A stretch of 64,000 bases of DNA from assembly GCF_004328625.1 (NCBI RefSeq), contig NZ_CP032229.1, positions 4,464,001-4,528,000 on the forward strand, read 5' to 3'. The DNA is from Streptomyces seoulensis. Lineage in GTDB: Bacteria > Actinomycetota > Actinomycetes > Streptomycetales > Streptomycetaceae. The number at the start of each line of letters is the position of its first letter. Within the stretch, counting starts at the first letter, position 1. A program made the translations under genes and the position numbers. Positions 35,703 through 43,485 of the stretch are shown in pieces. The notes beneath the pieces are model-generated. The model saw only the letters and a program-made list of their open reading frames with translations. It did no database searches and had not been told where the DNA came from.

Positions 35703-35731
35703 GACCCCTCGGAGCCCCCTCCGGAGGGGTC
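35703..35731 (+). terminator. Hairpin after acyP
   Basis: GACCCCTC at 35703-35710 pairs with GAGGGGTC at 35724-35731. An alternative perfect palindrome, CCCCTCCGGAGGGG, lies within. Confidence 0.5.
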
Positions 35732-36069
35732 CCGCGCAGGGGCCCCGGGAGCGGAAAGAGGCTGGTGGTTGCCAAGAACGGCCGTACGTGGCAGGCTCCC
35801 GAGGTACACCTGATCGTCACGCCCCGAGGGCCCCGTACCAGCAGCCGCGCCGCCGTCCACCGGCCGCGCGCGACGGGTTCGCCCCCCAATACGGGGTGTG
35901 ATCGTGTTGACCGTCAAACTTTTTGGTGAGACGCTGAAAGCCCCGCGCATCTTGGCTGTTTGGCATGGCGAACGGCAGTGCAACACCAGCGTGTGCCAGG
36001 CATGCCGGGTGCGAATCCCTCACGACCCAACCGCTTCGGTCGGTCACTCAGTGTGGAGGACCATCCATC
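35732..36069. other. Non-coding region upstream of the coiled-coil gene and smc
   Basis: No gene with Streptomyces codon bias is seen. The stretch from about 35895 to 36010 is AT-richer than its flanks. It has a TTGACC hexamer at 35907-35912 with only a weak -10 at 17-18 bases. Near 36008-36027 the sequence GGGTGCGAATCCCTCA resembles a tRNA T-arm, but I could not fold a complete tRNA around it. A GGAGG site at 36056-36060 serves the next gene. Confidence 0.35.
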
Positions 36070-36273
36070 ATGGCAAAGGCGCTTCTCGGTTACGTCGGCG
36101 GCTCCGACCCGCGACTCCTCGCCGAGATGCGACGGCTCCAGCAGCGCGTACAGGATCTGGAGTCCGAGCTCACTCGGATTCAGTCGGAGAACGACGCGCT
36201 CACGGCTGCCGCTTCTCAGGACAGGATCATGGAGAGCATCGACGCACACCAGGCGGAGCCTGCGCTCACCTGA
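36070..36273 (+). CDS. Small coiled-coil protein upstream of smc
   Basis: This 67-aa protein begins MAKALLGYVGGSDPRLLAEM and continues as a regular heptad helix (LQQRVQDLESELTRIQSEN). The GGAGG at 36056-36060 and the ATG at 36070 support the start. Function is unknown. It lies between acyP and smc with its own leader. Confidence 0.8.
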   Translation: MAKALLGYVGGSDPRLLAEMRRLQQRVQDLESELTRIQSENDALTAAASQDRIMESIDAHQAEPALT

Positions 36274-36345
36274 TCACCGCATCGCTCCACGACAGCAGTC
36301 GCTTCAAGCAGACCCGGACGGCGAAGCCCGCACGTCCGAGTCCAC

Positions 36346-36373
36346 AGGGACGCCTCGGCGTCCCTCAGTTCTT
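36346..36373 (+). terminator. Hairpin between the coiled-coil gene and smc
   Basis: The 9-bp stem AGGGACGCC / GGCGTCCCT at 36346-36365 is followed by CAGTTCTTT. It separates the small gene from smc. Confidence 0.6.
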
Positions 36374-36494
36374 TCCCCCGCGCATCCTTTCAGGCTCTTC
36401 AACACTTGGTGTGCCCTTCGTGCACTTGGGCGAAACCGTGGGGTTGCGAGTGTTCATGGAGTGAGATACCACCTGCCCGGTAAAGTCCGGATGC

Positions 36495-39400
36495 GTGCAT
36501 CTCAAGGCCCTGACCCTCCGCGGCTTCAAGTCGTTCGCCTCCGCGACCACGCTCCGCTTCGAGCCGGGCATCACGTGCGTCGTCGGCCCCAACGGCTCGG
36601 GCAAGTCCAACGTGGTGGACGCGCTGAGCTGGGTCATGGGCGAGCAGGGCGCCAAGTCGCTGCGCGGCGGCAAGATGGAGGACGTCATCTTCGCCGGTAC
36701 CACCGGCCGTCCGCCGCTGGGCCGCGCCGAGGTGTCCCTCACCATCGACAACTCCGACCGCGCGCTGCCCATCGAGTACGCCGAGGTCACCATCACGCGG
36801 ACGATGTTCCGCAACGGCGGCAGCGAGTACCGGATCAACGGCGACACCTGCCGCCTGCTGGACATCCAGGAACTCCTCTCCGACTCCGGCATCGGCCGCG
36901 AGATGCACGTCATCGTCGGCCAGGGCCGGCTCGACTCCGTCCTGCACGCCGACCCCATGGGCCGCCGTGCCTTCATCGAGGAGGCCGCCGGAGTCCTCAA
37001 GCACCGCAAGCGCAAGGAGAAGGCGCTGCGGAAGCTGGAGGCGATGAAGGCCAACCTCGCGCGCGTGCAGGACCTCACCGACGAACTCCGCCGCCAGCTC
37101 AAGCCTCTCGGCCGCCAGGCCGCCGTCGCCCGCCGCGCCGCCGTCATCCAGGCCGACCTGCGCGACGCCCGCCTCCGCCTCCTCGCCGACGACCTCGTAC
37201 GGCTCCGCCAGGCACTCGGCGCCGAGATCGCCGACGAGGCCGCGCTGAAGGAACGCAAGGACACCGCCGAACGCGAACTCCGCCAGGCCCTCCAGCGGGA
37301 GGCCCAGCTGGAGGACGAGGTACGCCGGCTCGCGCCCCGCCTCCAGCGCGCCCAGCAGACCTTCTACGAGCTGTCCCAGCTGGCCGAGCGGGTACGCGGC
37401 ACCGTCTCGCTCGCCGAGGCCCGCGTCCGCAGCGCCACCTCCGCGCCCCCCGAGGAACGGCGCGGCCGCGACCCCGAGGATCTGGAGCGCGAGGCCGCCC
37501 GGGTGCGCGAACAGGAGGCCGAGCTGGAAGCCGCCCTGGAGGCCGCCCGGCACGCCCTCGACGACACCGTGGCCCACCGCGCCGAGCTGGAGAGCGCGCT
37601 CACCGCCGAGGAACGGCGCCTCAAGGACGTCGCGCGGGCCATCGCCGACCGCCGCGAGGGACTCGCCCGGCTGTCCGGCAAGGTCGGTGCCGCCCGCTCC
37701 CGCGCCGCCTCCGCCCAGGCCGAGATCGACCGCCTCGCCGCCGGCCGCGACGAGGCCCAGGAACGCGCGGTCCACGCGCAGGAGGAGTACGAGACCCTCA
37801 AGGCCGAGGTCGAGGGCCTCGACGCGGACGACGCCGACCTCGCGGAACGGTACGAGGCGGCCCGGCTCCGGCTCGCCGACGCGGAGCACGCGCTCGCCGC
37901 CGCCCGCGACGCGGTCACCGGTGCCGAGCGCGAACGGGCCGCCCTGCGCGCCCGGCACGACGCCCTCGCCCTGGGCCTGCGCCGCAAGGACGGCACCGGC
38001 GCCCTCCTCGCCGCCCGCGACCGGCTCACCGGCATCCTCGGCCCCGCCGCCGAACTCCTCACCGTCACCCCCGGCCACGAAACGGCCCTCGCCGCAGCCC
38101 TCGCCACCTCCGCCGACGCCCTCGCCGTCACGACCCCCGCCGCGGCCGCCGAAGCGATCCGCCACCTCCACAAGGAGGATGCGGGCCGAGCGTCGCTGCT
38201 GGTGGCCGGAGGCCCGCCCCCCGTTCCCGGCACCACCGAACGCGGCGGCCTGATCGCGGGCCAGCGACGGCCGGACCTCGCCGTGGGCGCCGTCCGGCCG
38301 GGCGAGACTTCGGCTTCGGTCGAGCGCGATGCGGGCCTCCCCGGTCCCACCTTGGGCGAGGACGCGCGCGGGTTCGGGGACGGGTCGGGTGCGGTAGGAG
38401 AGAGGCTTGCTGCGGGGGGCGGCCGGTCGGCCGAGTCTTCGGCTTCGGTCGAGCGCGCCGCAGGCGTCCCCGCTCCCGCCTCCGGCGCGGCGGGGGACGG
38501 TGGCTCGGCCGGGTGGGACGCGGGTGGTTTCGGTGACGGGCCGCAGGACGGGTTGCCGGTCGGGTCTTCGGACCCCGTCGGTGGCTCCGTCGGGACTGCC
38601 CCCGCCGATCCCCGTACCCCGGCCCCCGCCCCCGGCGGCCACTCCTTCGCGGCCGATCTCGTGCGCGCGCCCGTCGAGCTGATGGGTGCCGTGCGGAGGT
38701 TGCTGCGGGGGGTCGTCGTGGTGGGGACGCTGGAGGAGGCGGAGGGGGTGGTGTACGCGCGGCCCGAGCTGGTGGCGGTGACCGCCGAGGGGGATCTGCT
38801 CGGTGCCCACTTCGCGCAGGGCGGTTCGGCCGGGGCGCCCAGTCTGCTGGAGGTGCAGGCGTCCGTGGACGAGGCGGCCGGCGCCCTGACGGAGCTGGCC
38901 GTGCGCTGCGAGGAGCTGGCGCGGGCGCACGAGGAGGCGGCCGGGACGCGGGCCGAGGTGGCGGCGCTCGTGGAGGAAGTGGGGGAGCGGCGGCGGGCCG
39001 CCGACCGGGAGAAGTCGCACGTCGCCCAGCAGCTCGGGCGGCTCGCCGGGCAGGCGCGCGGCGCCGCGGGGGAGGCCGAGCGGTCGGTGGCGGCCGCCGC
39101 GCGGGCGCAGGAGGCGCTGGAGCGGGCCGTCGCCGAGGCGGAGGAGCTGGCCGAGCGGCTGGCCGTCGCCGAGGAGATGCCGGCCGAGGAGGAGCCCGAC
39201 ACCTCCGTACGCGACCGCCTCTCCGCCGACGGGGCCAACGCGCGGCAGACCGAGATGGAGGCGCGCCTCCAGGTCCGTACGCACGAGGAGCGGGTCAAGG
39301 GGCTCGCCGGGCGGGCCGACTCGCTGGACCGGGCGGCCCGCGCGGAGCGCGAGGCACGCGCGCGTGCGGAGCGGCGGCGGGCCCGGCTGCGGCACGAGGC

Positions 39401-40439
39401 GGCGGTCGCCGGGGCGGTCGCGGACGGCGCCCGGCAGTTGCTGGCCCACATCGAGGTCTCCCTCGCCCGCTCCCGGCGCGAGCGCGACGCCGCCGAGGCC
39501 GCGAAGGGCGTCCGCGAACGCGAGCTGTCCGACGCACGCGGTACGGGACGTGAACTCAAGGCCGAACTGGACAAGTTGACGGACTCGGTGCACCGGGGCG
39601 AGGTGCTCGGCGCGGAGAAGCGGCTGCGGATCGAGCAGCTGGAGGCCAGGGCGCTGGACGAGCTCGGGGTCGAGCCGGAGGGGCTCGTCGCGGAGTACGG
39701 CCCGCTTCAGCCGGTGCCGCCCTCGCTCCCGGCGGACGGTGAGGAGCTGCCGGAGGACCCCGGGCACCCCCGTAACCAGCCGCGTCCTTTCCACCGTGCG
39801 GAGCAGGAGAAGCGGCTGAAGGCGGCCGAGCGGGCCTACCAGCAGCTCGGCAAGGTGAATCCGCTGGCGCTGGAGGAGTTTGCGGCGCTGGAAGAGCGGC
39901 ACAAGTTCCTCAGTGAGCAACTGGAGGACCTGAAGAAGACGCGGACGGATCTGCTGCGGGTGGTGAAGGAGGTCGATGAGCGGGTCGAGCAGGTCTTCAC
40001 CGAGGCGTTCCGGGACACCGCGCGCGAGTTCGAGGGCGTCTTCTCCCGGCTCTTCCCCGGCGGCGAGGGCCGGCTGGTGCTGACCGACCCGGACGACATG
40101 CTGGCCACCGGTGTGGACGTGGAGGCACGGCCGCCCGGGAAGAAGGTCAAGCGGCTGAGCCTGCTGTCCGGCGGGGAGCGGTCGCTGACGGCCGTCGCCA
40201 TGCTGGTGGCGATCTTCAAGGCCCGCCCCAGCCCGTTCTACGTCATGGACGAGGTCGAGGCGGCCCTGGACGACACCAACCTCCAGCGGCTGATCGGGAT
40301 CATGCGGGAGCTGCAGGAGAGTTCGCAGCTGGTGGTGATCACGCACCAGAAGCGCACGATGGAGGTGGCCGACGCGTTGTACGGCGTCTCGATGCAGGGT
40401 GACGGTGTGTCCAAGGTCATCTCGCAGCGGCTGCGCTAG
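36495..40439 (+). CDS. smc: Chromosome segregation ATPase Smc with an enlarged hinge region
   Basis: This 1314-aa structural-maintenance-of-chromosomes ATPase organises and segregates DNA with ScpA and ScpB. Walker A is GPNGSGKSNVVDAL near residue 31. Long coiled coils flank a hinge that begins near residue 500. The C-terminal head has the signature LSLLSGGERSLTAVAM and Walker B FYVMDEVEAALDD. The protein is about 130 residues longer than the roughly 1186 aa I remember for S. coelicolor. The excess is a Gly/Ala/Ser/Pro-rich insert near residues 580-713 inside the hinge region, with an imperfect repeat (SASVERDAG / SASVERAAG). The frame stays open across it. The GTG start is at 36495. Confidence 0.97.
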   Translation: MHLKALTLRGFKSFASATTLRFEPGITCVVGPNGSGKSNVVDALSWVMGEQGAKSLRGGKMEDVIFAGTTGRPPLGRAEVSLTIDNSDRALPIEYAEVTITRTMFRNGGSEYRINGDTCRLLDIQELLSDSGIGREMHVIVGQGRLDSVLHADPMGRRAFIEEAAGVLKHRKRKEKALRKLEAMKANLARVQDLTDELRRQLKPLGRQAAVARRAAVIQADLRDARLRLLADDLVRLRQALGAEIADEAALKERKDTAERELRQALQREAQLEDEVRRLAPRLQRAQQTFYELSQLAERVRGTVSLAEARVRSATSAPPEERRGRDPEDLEREAARVREQEAELEAALEAARHALDDTVAHRAELESALTAEERRLKDVARAIADRREGLARLSGKVGAARSRAASAQAEIDRLAAGRDEAQERAVHAQEEYETLKAEVEGLDADDADLAERYEAARLRLADAEHALAAARDAVTGAERERAALRARHDALALGLRRKDGTGALLAARDRLTGILGPAAELLTVTPGHETALAAALATSADALAVTTPAAAAEAIRHLHKEDAGRASLLVAGGPPPVPGTTERGGLIAGQRRPDLAVGAVRPGETSASVERDAGLPGPTLGEDARGFGDGSGAVGERLAAGGGRSAESSASVERAAGVPAPASGAAGDGGSAGWDAGGFGDGPQDGLPVGSSDPVGGSVGTAPADPRTPAPAPGGHSFAADLVRAPVELMGAVRRLLRGVVVVGTLEEAEGVVYARPELVAVTAEGDLLGAHFAQGGSAGAPSLLEVQASVDEAAGALTELAVRCEELARAHEEAAGTRAEVAALVEEVGERRRAADREKSHVAQQLGRLAGQARGAAGEAERSVAAAARAQEALERAVAEAEELAERLAVAEEMPAEEEPDTSVRDRLSADGANARQTEMEARLQVRTHEERVKGLAGRADSLDRAARAEREARARAERRRARLRHEAAVAGAVADGARQLLAHIEVSLARSRRERDAAEAAKGVRERELSDARGTGRELKAELDKLTDSVHRGEVLGAEKRLRIEQLEARALDELGVEPEGLVAEYGPLQPVPPSLPADGEELPEDPGHPRNQPRPFHRAEQEKRLKAAERAYQQLGKVNPLALEEFAALEERHKFLSEQLEDLKKTRTDLLRVVKEVDERVEQVFTEAFRDTAREFEGVFSRLFPGGEGRLVLTDPDDMLATGVDVEARPPGKKVKRLSLLSGGERSLTAVAMLVAIFKARPSPFYVMDEVEAALDDTNLQRLIGIMRELQESSQLVVITHQKRTMEVADALYGVSMQGDGVSKVISQRLR
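38308..38457. repeat. Imperfect direct repeat inside the smc hinge insert
   Basis: The 21-nt sequence CTTCGGCTTCGGTCGAGCGC+G occurs at 38308-38328 and again at 38437-38457, 129 bases (43 codons) apart and in the same frame. Related flanking sequence (GCGGGCCTCCCCG / GCAGGCGTCCCCG, GGTTCGGGGACGGG / GGTTTCGGTGACGGG) extends the similarity. The insert therefore grew by duplication. Confidence 0.75.
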
Positions 40440-40526
40440 CCGGCCTTTCAAGATCAAATAGGCGCGCGTTTACTTCTTGAACAACTTCAGCGCTTGCGTA
40501 TCTCTTAAGTCACAGCCATCCAAGTA

Positions 40527-40554
40527 TTGACTTCGGAACTTGAAGGCATAGTCT
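40527..40554 (+). promoter_or_regulatory. Candidate glcP promoter
   Basis: TTGACT at 40527-40532 and TAGTCT at 40549-40554 are separated by 16 bases in an AT-richer 226-bp intergenic region. A hairpin, AGTGGCGC / GCGCCACT, at 40584-40607 lies downstream, within the presumed leader. Both could be part of the glucose-dependent control known for glcP, but no regulator site is recognised. Confidence 0.4.
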
Positions 40555-40665
40555 CTGCAGCGTTGCTTTTACCTTCAGGTGTAAGTGGCGCCAAGTTGTG
40601 CGCCACTGGAACCTGGAAGGGCTCGCCCCCACCCGGCAGCGTTGCCGTGGCCCGAGGAGTTACAC

Positions 40666-42084
40666 GTGACCAGCACAGCGCAGGCACCCCAGCCAGGAGC
40701 CAGGTCGGCTCATCCCGAACATCTCGGGCACGTCATCTTCATCGCGGCCGCGGCCGCGATGGGTGGTTTCCTGTTCGGCTACGACAGCTCCGTGATCAAC
40801 GGTGCCGTCGAGGCCATCCGGGACCGTTACGACGTGGGCTCGGCCGCCCTCGCCCAGGTCATCGCCATCGCGCTGATCGGCTGCGCCATCGGCGCCGCCA
40901 CCGCCGGCCGCATAGCCGACCGGATCGGCCGTATCCGCTGCATGCAGATCGCCGCCGTCCTCTTCACCATCAGCGCGGTGGGCTCCGCCCTTCCGTTCGC
41001 GCTGTGGGACCTCGCCTTCTGGCGCATCATCGGCGGTTTCGCCATCGGTATGGCCTCGGTCATCGGCCCGGCCTACATCGCCGAGGTCGCCCCGCCGGCG
41101 TACCGCGGCCGGCTCGGTTCCTTCCAGCAGGCCGCGATCGTCATCGGCATCGCCATCTCCCAGCTGGTCAACTGGGGCCTGCTGAACGCCGCCGGCGGCG
41201 ACCAGCGCGGCAAGCTGATGGGTCTCGAGGTCTGGCAGGTCATGCTGGGCGTCATGGTCATCCCGGCCGTCCTCTACGGCCTGCTCTCCTTCGCGATCCC
41301 CGAGTCCCCGCGCTTCCTGCTCTCCGTCGGCCGCCGCGAGCGCGCCCGCGAGATCCTGGCCGAGGTCGAGGGGAAGGGTGTCGACCTCGACGCGCGCGTG
41401 AACGAGATCGAGCACGCGATGAAGTCCGAGCACAAGTCGTCCTTCAAGGACCTGCTCGGCGGCAGCTTCTTCTTCAAGCCGATCGTCTGGGTCGGTATCG
41501 GCCTCTCGGTCTTCCAGCAGTTCGTCGGCATCAACGTCGCGTTCTACTACTCCTCCACGCTGTGGCAGTCGGTCGGTGTCGACCCGACGGACTCGTTCCT
41601 GTACTCCTTCACGACGTCGATCATCAACATCATCGGCACCGTGATCGCCATGATCTTCGTGGACCGGATCGGCCGTAAGCCGCTGGCCCTCATCGGCTCG
41701 GTCGGCATGGTCATCGGTCTCGCGCTGGAAGCCTGGGCGTTCTCGTACCACCTCGTCGACGGCAAGCTGCCCGCCACGCAGGGCTGGGTCGCGCTGGTCG
41801 CCGCCCACGTCTTCGTCCTCTTCTTCGCGCTCTCCTGGGGCGTCGTGGTCTGGGTCTTCCTCGGCGAGATGTTCCCGAACCGGATCCGCGCCGCCGCGCT
41901 CGGTGTCGCCGCGTCCGCGCAGTGGATCGCCAACTGGGCCATCACCGCGAGCTTCCCGTCGCTGGCCGACTGGAACCTCTCCGGTACGTACGTGATCTAC
42001 ACGGTCTTCGCCGCGCTCTCCATCCCGTTCGTCCTGAAGTTCGTCAAGGAGACGAAGGGCAAGACCCTGGAAGAGATGGGCTGA
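40666..42084 (+). CDS. glcP: Glucose permease, MFS sugar porter family
   Basis: This 472-aa transporter has twelve membrane segments. In S. coelicolor GlcP is the main glucose/H+ symporter and supports glucose repression. Sugar-porter signatures are visible: GYDSSVINGAV, the loop GRIADRIGR, PESPRFLLSVGRRERA, QQFVGINVAFYYSSTLW, DRIGRKPL and the C-terminal PETKG-like KETKGKTLEEMG. GTG 40666, with GAGGAG seven bases upstream, gives the same length I recall for GlcP. It sits as a single gene between smc and a decayed region. Confidence 0.95.
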   Translation: MTSTAQAPQPGARSAHPEHLGHVIFIAAAAAMGGFLFGYDSSVINGAVEAIRDRYDVGSAALAQVIAIALIGCAIGAATAGRIADRIGRIRCMQIAAVLFTISAVGSALPFALWDLAFWRIIGGFAIGMASVIGPAYIAEVAPPAYRGRLGSFQQAAIVIGIAISQLVNWGLLNAAGGDQRGKLMGLEVWQVMLGVMVIPAVLYGLLSFAIPESPRFLLSVGRRERAREILAEVEGKGVDLDARVNEIEHAMKSEHKSSFKDLLGGSFFFKPIVWVGIGLSVFQQFVGINVAFYYSSTLWQSVGVDPTDSFLYSFTTSIINIIGTVIAMIFVDRIGRKPLALIGSVGMVIGLALEAWAFSYHLVDGKLPATQGWVALVAAHVFVLFFALSWGVVVWVFLGEMFPNRIRAAALGVAASAQWIANWAITASFPSLADWNLSGTYVIYTVFAALSIPFVLKFVKETKGKTLEEMG

Positions 42085-42142
42085 CCGCCCCCCTGATCCG
42101 AGGAGAGGGGCCAAGTCCCCGCTGCCCCTCCCCTCGCACCCC

Positions 42143-42183
42143 CACCGCCCCCACCCCGGCCACTGCCGGGGGTGGGGGCGGTG
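42143..42183 (+). terminator. Intrinsic terminator after glcP
   Basis: A near-perfect 18-bp stem, CACCGCCCCCACCCCGGC / GCCGGGGGTGGGGGCGGTG with one bulge and a 4-base loop, is followed by TTGTGTC. It starts 59 bases after the stop. Confidence 0.75.
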
Positions 42184-42214
42184 TTGTGTCTCGCGCTCGT
42201 GTCTCGCGGCGCCG

Positions 42215-42595
42215 GGCAGAACGGCTCAGCCAGTCGCGCGCGGTGGAGGCGGTCAGCCCCCAGATCCCGTCGGAGAGCAGCTGCGGCAGGGCGCCGGCCA
42301 GGCCGAGCAGCAGCATCTGGATGCCGACGCGACCGGCCTCGCGGTCGGCGAACCGTGGCAGCACCGAGGTCGGGAAGACCACGCTCTTCGGGTTCGTCAC
42401 CCCGGCCCGGACCGAACCCCCGACGCCCCCGGCGGACAACGGTGCGCCGAGGGCCGTCGTCACCGCCCGCCCGGAGCGCCTTCACCCCGAGGCGGACCAG
42501 ACAGGCGGCGCCGGCCGGCTTGACGGCGTCGAACAGCGGCACCGACCTCGCGACCACGCCCCCGACTCCGATGCCGGGGCCGGCGAGGGGACCCG
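42215..42595 (-). pseudogene. Decayed LysE/RhtB-family exporter gene
   Basis: Two pieces in different frames match consecutive parts of LysE-type amino acid exporters. The upstream piece (about 42462-42595) reads VVARSVPLFDAVKPAGAACL and VRLGVKALRAG. The downstream piece (about 42215-42440) reads RAGVTNPKSVVFPTSVLPRF, IQMLLLGLAGALPQLLSDG and IWGLTASTARDWLSRS. A frameshift lies near 42460. About the first 50 residues are missing, and the remnant begins right after the stop of the alpha/beta hydrolase gene. Family assignment is by motif memory. Confidence 0.7.
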
Positions 42596-42599
42596 GGGG

Positions 42600-43385
42600 C
42601 TAACCGGCCAGAAATTCCTCCAGCACCGCGCTCAGCTCGGCGGGCGCGTCCAGCGCGACCAGATGGGCGGCCGAGGCGAACTCGGTCAGGGTGGCGCCGG
42701 TTATCTCCGCGGCGTAGCGGCGGGCGATGTCCTGGAAGTCGGCGACGTCGAGCTTGCCGACGCCCACCAGCACGGGGACGGAGACGGCGGCGAGATCGCC
42801 GGAGCCGGGGCCCTCGGAGTACCGGCCCACGGCGTCCTGGTTCACCAGCGACGTCCGCAGCGGGCCGCGGAGCTGGTCGGCCAGTCCGTCGGCCACGTCG
42901 TCCCAGCCGCGAGCCGGACCGCGCAGCCACATATCCAGATTGACCGCCACGGCCGCGTCGAAGTCGCCCGCCTCCAGGGCCGCCGTCTCGGCCTCGTCGT
43001 ACGCGATCATCTCCGCGGACCAGGAGTAGCGCGGCCACGGCGCCGAGAACATCGCCAGTGAGCGCACCCGCTCCGGGTGGGCGAGTGTGAAGTCCAGGGC
43101 CACGCGACCGCCCCAGGACGCGCCCACGAGCCGTACCCGCTCGTGCCCGAGGTGGTCCAGGAGACGGCACAGGTCGTCGGCCTCGCGGAACGGCCCCGTC
43201 GGGAGCCCGGACGCGCCGAAGCCGCGCAGGTCGTACCGGATCACGGTGTGCCGGGCGGCGAGAGCGGGCACGACCGCGTCCCACATGCGGTGATCGGCGA
43301 CACCGGCGTGCACGAGCACGACGGGCGGGCCGTCACCGGCGATGTCGTAGGAAAGATGGCCGAGATCATCATTGAGCGTGAGCAT
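42600..43385 (-). CDS. Alpha/beta hydrolase
   Basis: This 261-aa alpha/beta hydrolase-fold protein has nucleophile Ser in GASWGGRVALD near residue 94. The acid Asp lies in VGKLDVADF and the His in ASAAHLVALDAP. HAGVADHRMWD and DLRGFGASG form the oxyanion and N-terminal motifs. It is probably a small-molecule esterase or C-C hydrolase; the substrate is not deducible. The ATG start is at 43385. A terminator separates it from the permease gene upstream on the same strand. Confidence 0.88.
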   Translation of the reverse strand: MLTLNDDLGHLSYDIAGDGPPVVLVHAGVADHRMWDAVVPALAARHTVIRYDLRGFGASGLPTGPFREADDLCRLLDHLGHERVRLVGASWGGRVALDFTLAHPERVRSLAMFSAPWPRYSWSAEMIAYDEAETAALEAGDFDAAVAVNLDMWLRGPARGWDDVADGLADQLRGPLRTSLVNQDAVGRYSEGPGSGDLAAVSVPVLVGVGKLDVADFQDIARRYAAEITGATLTEFASAAHLVALDAPAELSAVLEEFLAG

Positions 43386-43435
43386 GCGCGGATGATCGCA
43401 GTGAACCGGGCGCGCGGGCCATCGGTATACGGGCG

Positions 43436-43473
43436 GAAGCCCCCTCCGGCACGGCTCGTCCGGAGGGGGCTTC
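43436..43473 (-). terminator. Terminator after the permease gene
   Basis: GAAGCCCCCTCCGG at 43436-43449 pairs perfectly with CCGGAGGGGGCTTC at 43460-43473 around a 10-base loop. It lies 13 bases past the permease stop. Confidence 0.75.
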
Positions 43474-43485
43474 GGAGGCTGTCGG

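Noticed and set aside
36000-36040. Possible tRNA gene from the T-arm-like sequence GGGTGCGAATCCCTCA
   Set aside because: No matching acceptor, D-arm or anticodon stem could be formed around it.
36399-40457. 1352-codon minus-strand open frame opposite smc
   Set aside because: Codon bias of the smc frame keeps the antisense frame open; the translation is Gly/Leu/Val-rich with no recognisable domain.
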